Positions 52,596 to 61,631 are shown, counted from the stretch's first letter. The stretch: DNA of 64,000 nt from UBA4055 sp964648295 (GCA_964648295.1 CAZYNH010000002.1:186001-250000), one strand, 5' to 3'. Translations and numbers: made by a program. Notes: generated by a model from the letters alone, not told the origin.

Positions 52596-52598
52596 GCA

Positions 52599-53090
52599 AT
52601 GGACCTGATAAGAGTTGACGACAGGCTCATTCACGGCCAGGTAGCGGTCGGCTGGGGCACAAAGATAAACCCAGCGCACATGATCATTGCCGACGACCGT
52701 ATCGCCGCCGATCCCAAGGAAGCGGAGCTTTACCTGCTCGGCGTCCCGCCGGGAGTAACAGGCGCGGTGGTAACTGTGGCCGGCGCAAAAGAATATATTG
52801 ACGGTATTAAAAAAGGACCGTATATTATGGTCCTACGCGGGATAAATGACGCGCTCAGGCTTTTGGACAGCGGCTTTGAGTACAGATCGCTCAACATTGG
52901 AGGCATACACCTGACAGAAGGTAAAAGAGAGATCAGTCATTATATTTTTCTTGATCAGGAAGAGATCGATGTTCTAAAGAGAATTGAGGAAAGAGGAGTG
53001 GAGGTATATTTTCAGGACCTGCCGCCCAACAGAAAATACAGTCTGAAAGATATTTTAAATAAATGGAACCGGTATGAAAGAGGAGCTTAA
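52599..53090 (+). CDS. mannose-family PTS IIB component (orphan)
   Basis: 163 residues. The phosphorylation site is RVDDRLIHGQVAVGWGTKIN with His12, and IIADDRIAADPKEAELYLLG and NIGGIHLTEGKREI fit the sorbose/mannose IIB family. In full systems this protein passes phosphate from IIA to sugar bound by IIC/IID, none of which is present nearby. It overlaps the RNase G gene by 17 bases. A regulatory role is possible. Confidence 0.9.
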   Translation: MDLIRVDDRLIHGQVAVGWGTKINPAHMIIADDRIAADPKEAELYLLGVPPGVTGAVVTVAGAKEYIDGIKKGPYIMVLRGINDALRLLDSGFEYRSLNIGGIHLTEGKREISHYIFLDQEEIDVLKRIEERGVEVYFQDLPPNRKYSLKDILNKWNRYERGA

Positions 53091-54624
53091 GGAAATATTC
53101 ATAAATGTTTCGACGAACGAGACAAGAGTGGCGATCGTTGAGGAAGGCAGGCTGGCGGAAATGTTTCTGGAAAGGCCCGACAACGAACGCAAGATAGGCA
53201 ATATATACGCGGGATTTATTGACAATGTAGTGCCCGGAATGAACTCGGTGTTCGTCAACATCGGCGAGGAGCAGAACGGGTTTTCTCACCTTGACGAGTT
53301 CAGAAGAGACCTTCTTCCAAAAAGGGTGCTTGACGGGAAATTCGTTTTCAGGTCAATGGACGAGGAAATCGTGCCGGCCGAGCAGGAAAAGAACGACAGA
53401 AGGTTCGAAAAAGGCGGAAAAGTGATGGTCCAGGCCATAAAAGAACCTATCGGATCAAAGGGGCCCAGGGTAACTTCCGATATAACCATACCCGGAAGAT
53501 ATATCGTCCTTATTCCGAACGATCACGGCGTCAAGATATCAAAGAAGATCACGAGCCATTCGGAAAGAAGGAGGCTCAACAAGATAGTGAAGAACCTTAT
53601 ACCTGAGGATTTCGGTGTAATAGTAAGGACCGCGGCCGAAAATAAGGAAACGGCCTCTTTTGCCAACGACATAATTTCGACATTCAATATCTGGAAGAAG
53701 ATAGTCAAAGACTACAAAAAGGCGGATAAACCAAAACTTCTGTACAAGGACTATGACCTGGCGGCGAGCATTGTGAGGGATATTTTTACCGAGGATGTGG
53801 CCAGGATGGTGGTTGATTCAAAAGAGCTTTACGACGAGATAAAAGAATATGTGAAGAACAACGCTCCCGAGCTGGAAAAGAACATTTTTCTTCATGACGG
53901 GGGCGAGCCGATATTCGATAAATATTATCAGATAAACAAGGATTATTACATCAGCCTGTCAAGGGAAGTATATCTCAAATCGGGCGGCTCGATAGTAATA
54001 GACCATACGGAAGCACTTGTCGCTGTTGATGTGAACAGCAGAAGATTTATAAGGAACAAGTCGCAGGAAGAAAACATAGTCAGCTTAAACCTCGCGGCGG
54101 CAAAGGAGATAGCGAGACAGCTGAGGCTAAGGGACCTTGGAGGACTTATCGTTATTGATTTTGTTGACATGGCGGACCCGGCGAACAGGGAAAAGGTGCT
54201 CAGCGAATTCCAGAACTTTTTAAAGGCGGACAAGGCCAAGATCAGCATCGAGAAGATAAGCCGGTTCGGGCTTGTCGAGATGACAAGGCAGAGACTCAAG
54301 CCTTCGCTCACTCAGACGATATACGAGGACTGCCCCACATGTTCGGGCAAAGGGATAGTAAAATCCAAGGAGACCATAGCTGTCCAGCTTGACAGATGGC
54401 TCAAGAACTATAAATTCAACACAAAGAACTCGCTTGTTGATATTTCTCTTAACGAAGAACTCTATAATTTTTTAAATAAAACAGAAAAAAAACTTCTTCT
54501 GGAGATGCTAATCAAGAACTGGATAAAAATAAACTTCACCATAAACAATTCTCTCAGCCTCTACGATTTCAGGTGTTATGTTCCCGGAACGACTGAGGAT
54601 ATTACAAAGATGTATATGAATTGA
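53074..54624 (+). CDS. rng: ribonuclease G (RNase E/G family)
   Basis: 516 residues. An S1 RNA-binding domain (about residues 36-130: IGNIYAGFIDNVVPGMNSVF then VNIGEEQNGFSHL) precedes the 5' sensor and DNase I-like catalytic part with SGGSIVIDHTEALVAVDVNS and LGGLIVIDFVDMADP, which hold the two metal-binding aspartates, and the Zn-link CPTCSGKGIV. The short length and absent C-terminal scaffold mark RNase G rather than E. It processes rRNA 5' ends and mRNA. Confidence 0.95.
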   Translation: MKEELKEIFINVSTNETRVAIVEEGRLAEMFLERPDNERKIGNIYAGFIDNVVPGMNSVFVNIGEEQNGFSHLDEFRRDLLPKRVLDGKFVFRSMDEEIVPAEQEKNDRRFEKGGKVMVQAIKEPIGSKGPRVTSDITIPGRYIVLIPNDHGVKISKKITSHSERRRLNKIVKNLIPEDFGVIVRTAAENKETASFANDIISTFNIWKKIVKDYKKADKPKLLYKDYDLAASIVRDIFTEDVARMVVDSKELYDEIKEYVKNNAPELEKNIFLHDGGEPIFDKYYQINKDYYISLSREVYLKSGGSIVIDHTEALVAVDVNSRRFIRNKSQEENIVSLNLAAAKEIARQLRLRDLGGLIVIDFVDMADPANREKVLSEFQNFLKADKAKISIEKISRFGLVEMTRQRLKPSLTQTIYEDCPTCSGKGIVKSKETIAVQLDRWLKNYKFNTKNSLVDISLNEELYNFLNKTEKKLLLEMLIKNWIKINFTINNSLSLYDFRCYVPGTTEDITKMYMN

Positions 54625-54646
54625 GATAAATTAACGGGCAGAAAGT

Positions 54647-55417
54647 ATGATCACTGAAAGAAAAAGAGTGGCGGTAATAACAGGCGCGTCTTCGGGTTTC
54701 GGAAGGCTGTTCGCGGTCGAGCTTGAAAAGAATCTCGATCTTGAGGAAATATGGCTTGTAGCAAGGAGAGGAGACAGACTGGAGGAAACGGCGTCAATGC
54801 TTGAAAGGGTAAAAGGTATTCCTATAGCGGCCGACCTTTCAACTCCGGAAGGGGTGAACATTATCTCTGAAAGGGCCGCTTCTGAAAATCCCTATATCAA
54901 AGTGCTGGTGAACAACGCCGGTTTCGGAAGAACTGAAGAGTTTTGCAACGGCGACGACAAATATTATTCGGATATGATAGATGTGAATATCAAAGCCCCG
55001 GTCATTCTGACAAAAAGGCTCCTGCCTTTTATGCACGAAGGCTCATTCATACTGAATATAGCTTCTTCAGCGGGATTCGCACCGCTTCCGTACTTCACAG
55101 TTTACTCCGCGACCAAGTGCTTTCTTCTTAATTTCTCTTACGCGCTGGAAGAGGAGCTCAAAGAAAAAGACATCTCTGTCACCGCGGTCTGTCCCGGCCC
55201 GGCTGATACCGAGTTTTTCAAGACTAAATCAAAAAAAGTGGCCGGACTCAAGATCGCCGATCCTAAAAAGATTGTGGACAAAGCCATCAGGGATATGAAG
55301 ACTAAAAAATGTGTTTCGGTCTATGGCCTCCAGATGAACTTTCTGAGGTGCATAAGTAAGATCATACCGAGGAGATATCTGGCCAAATTCGCCGGAATGG
55401 TGAAATATCCGAAATAA
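54647..55417 (+). CDS. short-chain dehydrogenase/reductase
   Basis: 256 residues of the classical SDR family: coenzyme motif VITGASSGFGRLFAVEL (T-G-x3-G-x-G), NNAGFG, and the catalytic triad S in LNIASSAGFAPLPYF with YSATK (Tyr and Lys). C-terminal hydrophobic part suggests membrane-associated lipid-type substrates, as in DltE/YqjQ-like members. It reduces or oxidises an alcohol with NAD(P). Starts 22 bases after rng. Confidence 0.93.
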   Translation: MITERKRVAVITGASSGFGRLFAVELEKNLDLEEIWLVARRGDRLEETASMLERVKGIPIAADLSTPEGVNIISERAASENPYIKVLVNNAGFGRTEEFCNGDDKYYSDMIDVNIKAPVILTKRLLPFMHEGSFILNIASSAGFAPLPYFTVYSATKCFLLNFSYALEEELKEKDISVTAVCPGPADTEFFKTKSKKVAGLKIADPKKIVDKAIRDMKTKKCVSVYGLQMNFLRCISKIIPRRYLAKFAGMVKYPK

Positions 55418-55488
55418 ATAATTAGCGTTTTAACTAATAAATTTTTAGAGTCAGGCATAAATACGCATAAAAAAAATAAAATTACCTA

Positions 55489-55517
55489 TTGACAAAGCCT
55501 TTTTAATGTGTTAAAAT
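55489..55517 (+). promoter_or_regulatory. promoter of the outer-membrane porin-like gene
   Basis: TTGACA (55489-55494), 17-base spacer, TAAAAT (55512-55517); leader of about 105 bases to the ATG at 55630, ending with GGGAGAG. The region 55418-55488 is plain A/T-rich sequence. Confidence 0.72.
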
Positions 55518-55629
55518 ACCTTTGAGATGAAAAATGTGAACAATCTGTGAACAGGAATTTCATCTATTGAAAAAAACAACAAATACACGGCCTTGATAAA
55601 AAAGAACACTAATTAAAAAGGGAGAGAAA

Positions 55630-56595
55630 ATGAAAAAACTAATGACAATCGCGATGATGATCGCAACAATCGCAGTTTTTGCGCAGATGGAAATCACGAA
55701 AAATAAACTGATACTCGGCGGAGAATTCGATTACTGGATGACAACAACAGACCCTTCACAGGAAGGAATGTCTTTCACAATCCCGGGTGCAATGTATCAG
55801 TTCGAAACAAAACCTAACGACATGTTCAAGCTTTACCTTCACGGCATGGTGGCATACCAGATGTACAAAAATACAGTTGACGGCGAAGCAGCAGATCCGT
55901 TCGATGTTTTCGGTTCAAATCTTTACCTGTCATTAGACCCGATGGTAAAAGCTTATCTTCCGAACAACCTGTTCGTGAAAGTCGGACTTCCTTTTGACTA
56001 CATCAGCATGACACCTCAGGTTGAAGACGCTGATGCTATCGGAGTTCAGATGCTTGATATGTGGGCTGAATTTGGATTCGACAACAGAGAGATCGAAATT
56101 CACGGACTCACACCGTGGGATAAATTCGAAAAAGGCATGGCTTTCTACGGTGTTTACGAAATGGGAATAATGGCTTCAGTTGACGGAACCGATGCAGAAG
56201 AGCTTCCTTCATACTTCGGAATCAAAGGATGCTATGCTCACTATGCTGACGCTATGATGATCAAGCCTTACCTGAGCTACAAAATGGGTATGAACGACAA
56301 AATTGACGAGAACGGCTATTTCAACATCGGAGCCAGATTCGTAAAAGACCTGAACGAGCAGATGAATATTGACGCAGGACTTGACTTTGGAATGAAAATG
56401 CTTCCCGAGAAAGACGATGCAGACAACGATGCATACAACACTCTGGTGCTGGATGCTCAGTTCAACTACTATGTAATGCCGGAACTCAATGTTTACGGTC
56501 TTTTCAACATGAACATGGACCTGACAACAGAAGACGCAGAACCGGTTTATGCTCTCGGACTCGGCGCAGTTTATACAATGAATCTTCTGAAGTAA
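55630..56595 (+). CDS. porin-like outer-membrane beta-barrel protein (unknown family)
   Basis: 321 residues with a clear signal peptide (MKKLMTIAMMIATIAVFAQ). The mature part alternates polar and aromatic residues in short strands, for example DMFKLYLHGMVAYQMYK, FVKVGLPFDYISMT and AYNTLVLDAQFNYYVM, with a terminal aromatic strand YALGLGAVYTMNLLK suitable for BAM insertion. Cargo not known. The dedicated promoter, strong ribosome site and terminator at 56616 suggest an abundant surface protein; its high Met and Asp content is notable. Confidence 0.78.
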   Translation: MKKLMTIAMMIATIAVFAQMEITKNKLILGGEFDYWMTTTDPSQEGMSFTIPGAMYQFETKPNDMFKLYLHGMVAYQMYKNTVDGEAADPFDVFGSNLYLSLDPMVKAYLPNNLFVKVGLPFDYISMTPQVEDADAIGVQMLDMWAEFGFDNREIEIHGLTPWDKFEKGMAFYGVYEMGIMASVDGTDAEELPSYFGIKGCYAHYADAMMIKPYLSYKMGMNDKIDENGYFNIGARFVKDLNEQMNIDAGLDFGMKMLPEKDDADNDAYNTLVLDAQFNYYVMPELNVYGLFNMNMDLTTEDAEPVYALGLGAVYTMNLLK

Positions 56596-56615
56596 AACGC
56601 TTACGACTTAGCAAC

Positions 56616-56643
56616 AAACCCCGGTTCTTCCGGGGTTTTTTTA
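56616..56643 (+). terminator. Rho-independent terminator after the porin-like gene
   Basis: AAACCCCGG (56616-56624) pairs with CCGGGGTTT (56630-56638) around TTCTT, then a T tail. Confidence 0.92.
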
Positions 56644-56646
56644 TTA

Positions 56647-56675
56647 TTGACAAATCAGATTATTATTTTTAATTT
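56647..56675 (+). promoter_or_regulatory. promoter of the LPP20-like gene
   Basis: TTGACA (56647-56652), 17-base spacer, TAATTT (56670-56675); the ATG is at 56706, with GGAG before it. Confidence 0.6.
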
Positions 56676-56705
56676 GAGGTAACTAAACGGTCACGGAGAG
56701 AATTT

Positions 56706-57488
56706 ATGAAGTTTATTTTCGTTCTGATTCTGCTGATTATCAGCTTGAGTTTTTCGGCAGAATACTCTAATGTTAAAGGAACGGGCGAAGGCGTGTCGGA
56801 GAGCGAAGCTCTGATGGCGGCAAAGAAGAACGCTCTTGAAAATTCCGTGGGTGTGTTCTTGTCCTCAAAGGCGGTCATGGAAAACTATATGACTATAAGC
56901 GACAATATAATCTCCAAGTCGAACGGATTTATAAAAACTTATGAAATTACAGGTAAGAGCGCGCCTGCGGAAGGAGTTGTGAGGGTAGAGATCACCGCTT
57001 CAGTCGCGGATGTCGTTGATCAGCTCGTTCAGGACGAAATGGCTTTAAAGCTGCTTCTTACGGAGATGAACCTTCCCTCTTTTGCCGTAGCAGTATATGA
57101 CAATGAAGGAAAAAGAGACATGGTCGCGGAATCGAGCGTGAAAAAATTTCTGCTCGACAAAGGAATGAAACTCAAGAATTTCTCCGACAGCGGTGAAGTA
57201 AAATACGAATATCTTCTAAAAGGCAAAACCGATTATAATTTTCTGTCGCTCGAAAATGTTTACAACATAAAGACAATGAAGACCCTTCAGACCTCAATGA
57301 CGCTCGAGCTGATAGATATTAAAGAAGACGAGATCATATCAACCCATACCGTGACCGCAAAGAAAGCCCATATAGCGGAAAACACGGCAAAAACATTGAC
57401 CCTGAATGAACTCGGCCCGCAGATAGCTTCTTACATTATTAATAAAGCGGTGGAACTCTGGAGCGGCAGGCTTTCAGGCAACCAGTGA
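56706..57488 (+). CDS. exported LPP20/FlgT-N-like protein
   Basis: 260 residues with a cleavable signal peptide (KFIFVLILLIISLSFSAEYS). Residues ~20-130 fit the LPP20 or FlgT N-terminal fold: VKGTGEGVSESEALMAAKKN and ALENSVGVFLSS followed by GVVRVEITASVADVVDQL. Later beta-rich material has TDYNFLSLENVYNIKTMKTL. Family members bind in periplasm or outer-membrane; roles in flagella or adhesion are known only elsewhere. No flagellar gene is nearby. Confidence 0.72.
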   Translation: MKFIFVLILLIISLSFSAEYSNVKGTGEGVSESEALMAAKKNALENSVGVFLSSKAVMENYMTISDNIISKSNGFIKTYEITGKSAPAEGVVRVEITASVADVVDQLVQDEMALKLLLTEMNLPSFAVAVYDNEGKRDMVAESSVKKFLLDKGMKLKNFSDSGEVKYEYLLKGKTDYNFLSLENVYNIKTMKTLQTSMTLELIDIKEDEIISTHTVTAKKAHIAENTAKTLTLNELGPQIASYIINKAVELWSGRLSGNQ

Positions 57489-57519
57489 TTTATTTCTGTG
57501 AATAATATGTGAATAAAGC

Positions 57520-57548
57520 TTGACTTTATATCGGAAATTTATTAATTT
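57520..57548 (+). promoter_or_regulatory. promoter of the barrel gene at 57603
   Basis: TTGACT (57520-57525), 17-base spacer, TAATTT (57543-57548); AAAGGAG precedes the ATG at 57603. Confidence 0.6.
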
Positions 57549-57602
57549 ACGACTGACATATAAATTTTATGCCTGAAAAGTAAATTAAACAAAGGAGTGG
57601 AA

Positions 57603-58940
57603 ATGAAAAAGATATTTGCAATTCTAGGAATTCTGGCGATGTTCTCTCTCGCAACAGCGCAATTCCAGGGCGGCCTGACGCCTGAAGTTCCGAACCTCAG
57701 AGTCAACGCTATGGGCGGTGTTTATTCACTGCTCGAAACATCCAACTATGCCGATTTCCCGCAGAGGCTTCTGACAGGGGAAGAAGGAGCGTGGATCGGA
57801 AGAGCGGGATCCGGAGAGTGGGGACTTGTCAGGTTCAACCTGAACAATTTTCTGTCTCTTCCAATGCCTATGGCATGGCAGATCTCCGCTGAAGTGAACT
57901 CGATGGTCACTATTGTTGACCTCTACAATTATGTGGGCCTGCCCAACTGGACATACAATCAGTATACACAGATGGGAGCATCCTATGAATCAACCAACAG
58001 GATAAACTCGAACTTCGCGATCGGATTAAGCGACAACCTGATCCTCGGGCTCGGGCTGAAAATGTATTCCAACAGCAACGCTTATGACGAGACGAACGGT
58101 GATGATGTCAATGAAGACAGCTGGGAGCACAGCTTCTGGGGTCTTGAGACAACCTGGGGGGGAACCTTGATACTTGACGACAGGCATTTCATTGACGCAA
58201 GCATCGACCTTGATTTCTGGAGCTGGGACGGTTCGTGGAAAAGAACTGATCCGGATAATGATTTCTATGAGGAAGGATTCTCCAACTGCGACGGTATTAT
58301 GAACTTCGGGCTGAACGCCAGATACTATGTTACGGGAGATAAAGTTGACTACGCTCCGTACATGAAGTTCAACTACTTCTCTTTCGAATCATCTGTTGAT
58401 GAAGAGGTTGCTGTCGATGAATTTGAGAAATACAAATACAACGGATCTCTTGTTAATTTTACTTTAGGATCCGGAGTTCACTATAAGCCTGCAAACGGCG
58501 TGAAAGTATATAACGATTTTGAGTTCAGGTACCAGAGTGCTTCTCAGGAAATGAAAGACGCCTATGAGAACTGGAATTACGATATGAGCCAGTCCAGGGT
58601 TACTCTTCTCCCGATATACAGAATGGGTGTTGAGATAACAAAAGAGATTGATCCCAAAACATGGTGGGGATTCAATTCCGTTCAGCTGTGGGGCGGTTTC
58701 AACAAGACATTCGACAATGTATGGACAACCAGCGACTGGGATGACCTGAACAATGACGACAATGACGAAACAGATGATTATACTGAAGAAACATTTGAAT
58801 CTGTCAATGTTACTACAGGAGCCGCTTTCCAGAACGGCAACTTCAAATTCGAATTCCAGACAACAGTAGGAAGTTTGAGATTTGACGAATATGCTCTGAA
58901 CAATGTCTCGATCGGAATAGTTTACCTGTTCAAAGATTAA
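57603..58940 (+). CDS. outer-membrane beta-barrel protein (unknown family)
   Basis: 445 residues. ATG at 57603 is chosen over GTG at 57597 because AAAGGAG ends five bases before it. Signal peptide KKIFAILGILAMFSLATAQ. The mature protein is rich in Trp, Tyr, Asn, Asp and Gly and runs in alternating strands to a final FDEYALNNVSIGIVYLFKD. A very acidic loop near residue 375-400 (DDLNNDDNDETDDYTEET) could bind calcium. No family recognised. A terminator follows. Confidence 0.75.
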   Translation: MKKIFAILGILAMFSLATAQFQGGLTPEVPNLRVNAMGGVYSLLETSNYADFPQRLLTGEEGAWIGRAGSGEWGLVRFNLNNFLSLPMPMAWQISAEVNSMVTIVDLYNYVGLPNWTYNQYTQMGASYESTNRINSNFAIGLSDNLILGLGLKMYSNSNAYDETNGDDVNEDSWEHSFWGLETTWGGTLILDDRHFIDASIDLDFWSWDGSWKRTDPDNDFYEEGFSNCDGIMNFGLNARYYVTGDKVDYAPYMKFNYFSFESSVDEEVAVDEFEKYKYNGSLVNFTLGSGVHYKPANGVKVYNDFEFRYQSASQEMKDAYENWNYDMSQSRVTLLPIYRMGVEITKEIDPKTWWGFNSVQLWGGFNKTFDNVWTTSDWDDLNNDDNDETDDYTEETFESVNVTTGAAFQNGNFKFEFQTTVGSLRFDEYALNNVSIGIVYLFKD

Positions 58941-58965
58941 GACTAAAATTTGAGCGTTTAAGACT

Positions 58966-58995
58966 GAGGGAGCATATTTTGCTCCCTTTTTTTTA
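58966..58995 (+). terminator. Rho-independent terminator after the barrel gene
   Basis: GAGGGAGC (58966-58973) pairs with GCTCCCTT (58981-58988) around ATATTTT, then a T run. Confidence 0.9.
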
Positions 58996-58998
58996 TCC

Positions 58999-59027
58999 TT
59001 GACAAAACTGATTTCATTTAGCAAATT
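58999..59027 (+). promoter_or_regulatory. promoter of the SPNGG lipoprotein gene
   Basis: TTGACA (58999-59004), 17-base spacer, CAAATT (59022-59027). The -10 departs from the others by its first base. GGGAGG precedes the ATG at 59080. Confidence 0.5.
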
Positions 59028-59079
59028 ACATAAACAAGAGGCAATCATTTCCAAAAAACAAAATTAACGGGAGGTAACT

Positions 59080-60058
59080 ATGTACAGGAAATTTTTATTT
59101 TTATTCATCATGATCGCGTCGCTGGGACTCATTTTCTGGTCCTGCAGTGATGACGGCGGCACGGCACCAAAACCCACTCAAAAAGTAAAGATAATCTCTC
59201 CGAACGGCGGAGAAGTCCTTCAGATGGGTCAGACTGTCTGGGTTAAATTTGATAACGATCTGGCGGACCCCGTGGACATTTTTGTGTACAAAGGTCAGGA
59301 CTCTATTGATTTTGTAGATGTCAATATTACTCTTAATGATTCAGTCGCATGGCTGATCCCAAACACATGGGACGAAGGTTTTGACTACAAATTAAAGATC
59401 GTGAGTTCAGTGGACCCTACCAAATACGATTTCAGCGATTCGGAATTTATTATCGCACCTGCCGGTAATTACATTATGGTAACATCTCCAAACGGCGGCG
59501 GCATATGGCTGAAAGGATCAACGAACACAATAAACTGGATTACAAATATCACAGGAACTGTAAGGATAGACCTGTATAAGAATAGTGTGCCGAATGCGGT
59601 GATCTATAACACAACAGCAAATGACGGTACTCAGGGATGGTCAATACCCGGAACACTGGATGACAGCGCTGATTACCAGATACAGATACAGAGTATAGAG
59701 TCACCTGCCGTTCTTGACATGAGCGACAATTTTTTCTGTATAGCATCTAACGACAATACTCAGAAAATCATAGGCGACTGGAGAGTATCCTTCTCAAAAC
59801 AGCCTTCATATTTCTATTTTAATTCAGACGGGACACTTACTACTGACGGAGCGGATCACGGCAAATGGAAAATGACAGGCAACGGGATAAGGATAGACGA
59901 TGACGAAACTTCAACTTATCTGCTCGGTATTGTTGAAGGGAATGAGATGGAAGGAACCATGCTTACTTACGACGGTTACAAGAATCTTTGGGAAGCTGAA
60001 AGGGTGATCCCAGAGCTTTACAGCCCGAACGGCGGCCAGGTATGGATGAGAGGAACAA
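59080..60058 (+). CDS. SPNGG-repeat lipoprotein, 5' part (broken by assembly gap)
   Basis: First 326 codons. The signal ends in lipobox LIFWSC, so the protein is likely outer-membrane lipidated. Two Kre9/KNH-type Ig-like domains follow, starting KIISPNGGEVLQMGQTVWVK and MVTSPNGGGIWLKGSTNTIN, then a lipocalin-like block (IIGDWRVSFSKQPSYFYF, then YNGTL-type FNSDGTLTTDG). A third SPNGG domain begins at 60019 and is cut by 100 N. The 55 bases before the gap repeat exactly after it, in frame with the 3' part, so this and 60159-61631 almost certainly encode one protein of about 798 residues. Confidence 0.88.
60004..60058 (+). repeat. 55-bp duplicate at gap, left copy
   Basis: Identical over all 55 bases to 60159-60213. 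The length equals a common odd k-mer size, as expected for contig ends left unjoined by a de Bruijn graph assembler. Confidence 0.92.
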
Positions 60059-60158
60059 NNNNNNNNNNNNNNNNNNNNNNNNNNNNNNNNNNNNNNNNNN
60101 NNNNNNNNNNNNNNNNNNNNNNNNNNNNNNNNNNNNNNNNNNNNNNNNNNNNNNNNNN
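60059..60158. other. assembly gap (100 N)
   Basis: Exactly 100 unknown bases, a conventional placeholder for a scaffold gap of unknown size. Confidence 0.99.
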
Positions 60159-60213
60159 GTGATCCCAGAGCTTTACAGCCCGAACGGCGGCCAGGTATGG
60201 ATGAGAGGAACAA
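60159..60213 (+). repeat. 55-bp duplicate at gap, right copy
   Basis: Same 55 bases as 60004-60058; both copies read VIPELYSPNGGQVWMRGT in the frame of their own gene part. Confidence 0.92.
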
Positions 60214-61631
60214 CACAGACTATAACATGGAACCCCGCGATAGCAGGCAATGTAGTACTCAGCCTTGCAGACAAAGCCGGAACTGTAAGGAATATTGCCA
60301 CCGTGGCAGGAGACTTGGGGACTTATGACTGGGCGATTCCTTCAAATGTTGTACCGGGCACAGATTATGTGATCAGGATACACAAAGAGATCAATACTGA
60401 AGCTAAGGACGAAAGCGTTTCATATATTTGTATTTCCGAAAATACTACACCGGATATAATCGGGTACTGGTATATGAATGGTACATGGTCCAAGTGGGAA
60501 ACTATATGGCAGTTCAACAGTGACGGCACATGGACAAATAATTTCACTGAATCGGGAAATTGGACGCTAACAGGAAACGGACTTAAGTGGACCTACAATA
60601 GCGGAAGTCCTACATTCTATTACTTCGGGTTAGTAGAAAATGATAAAGTCAGCGGAACTATGGGTGATCCTGGAGTCGGTAACGCCGGGACATGGTTCGG
60701 GAATAGGATACTTACTGTACTTACTCCAAACGGCGGCGGATTCTATGAGGTCGGAGACCTTATAACTGTAACCTGGTACGAAACTCTGACCGCAGAAAAT
60801 ATAACTGTTGATCTCTATGAGAACGATGTTTTCTACAGAAACCTGGGATCAGTAAATGTCAATAATTTCACCAGCTTCAACTGGACAGTTCCAAGCAATG
60901 TTGTAACCAGCACAAAATACAAGATCAGGCTGACAAGCACGACTTCCGACATCTATGACGAAAGCGACGATTATTTTACGATCGACGCCGTGCCGGCTTC
61001 ACCTGCGATCGAAGACGAAACTTTTGATGACGGTGCTGCAGAAAATTGGTCTGTAGTAGATGGCACATGGACTTTTATTGATAGTTTTTATAAGGCGGAA
61101 TGGAATTCTGTGAATAAAACATCCTCTATATGTTTCAATACTGAAATAACAGGCAACTATATGGTTGAGGCCAGATGCAGAAAAATTCAAGGTGATTTTT
61201 ATTATGGAATTATTCTTAACGGAGATCATACTAACGCAGCAAATTGGGCCGGCATGTGGAATTCAATGCAATTTATGATCGATGTTAGTGGAGGTTTCTG
61301 GCTTGCATACATGGTTAACGGTTCATGGAACGGTTATTATTCAACTTCAACAGCGATAAATGCTGGTTTGAATGCGTGGAATGTACTAAAAGTTATAGTA
61401 AACAATGATACAAATGAGTACCATCTGTTTGCAAACGATCAGTACATAGTGACAGTTACTGATACTCATTACAATCAGGGAGAAGTCGGATTGTTAGATT
61501 ACTCTTCTGTTACAAGCCATACGGAATTTGATTATGTTAAGATTAGTCCTGTCAATAAGTCAGCTATGGACGGAATCAAAATCAAGATGCTTGAAACTTC
61601 TGAACCTGTTGAGCATGGAGTCAGAAAATAA
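60159..61631 (+). CDS. SPNGG-repeat lipoprotein, 3' part (broken by assembly gap)
   Basis: 490 codons plus stop, continuing the gene at 59080. Order of domains: Ig-like (LYSPNGGQVWMRGTTQTITW), lipocalin-like block (DIIGYWYMNGTWSKWETIWQ), Ig-like (VLTPNGGGFYEVGDLITVTW), and a C-terminal jelly-roll (from about DETFDDGAAENWSVVDGTW to FDYVKISPVNK) that looks like a LamG/concanavalin-type carbohydrate-binding module. No T9SS sorting domain; it ends EHGVRK. Likely a surface or periplasmic binding protein. From about 61020 on the sequence turns more AT-rich. Confidence 0.88.
   Translation: MIPELYSPNGGQVWMRGTTQTITWNPAIAGNVVLSLADKAGTVRNIATVAGDLGTYDWAIPSNVVPGTDYVIRIHKEINTEAKDESVSYICISENTTPDIIGYWYMNGTWSKWETIWQFNSDGTWTNNFTESGNWTLTGNGLKWTYNSGSPTFYYFGLVENDKVSGTMGDPGVGNAGTWFGNRILTVLTPNGGGFYEVGDLITVTWYETLTAENITVDLYENDVFYRNLGSVNVNNFTSFNWTVPSNVVTSTKYKIRLTSTTSDIYDESDDYFTIDAVPASPAIEDETFDDGAAENWSVVDGTWTFIDSFYKAEWNSVNKTSSICFNTEITGNYMVEARCRKIQGDFYYGIILNGDHTNAANWAGMWNSMQFMIDVSGGFWLAYMVNGSWNGYYSTSTAINAGLNAWNVLKVIVNNDTNEYHLFANDQYIVTVTDTHYNQGEVGLLDYSSVTSHTEFDYVKISPVNKSAMDGIKIKMLETSEPVEHGVRK

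Noticed and set aside
57603..58940. PorV/LptO, the T9SS shuttle
   Set aside because: It is a beta-barrel with similar length but I see no PorV motif; left as unknown.
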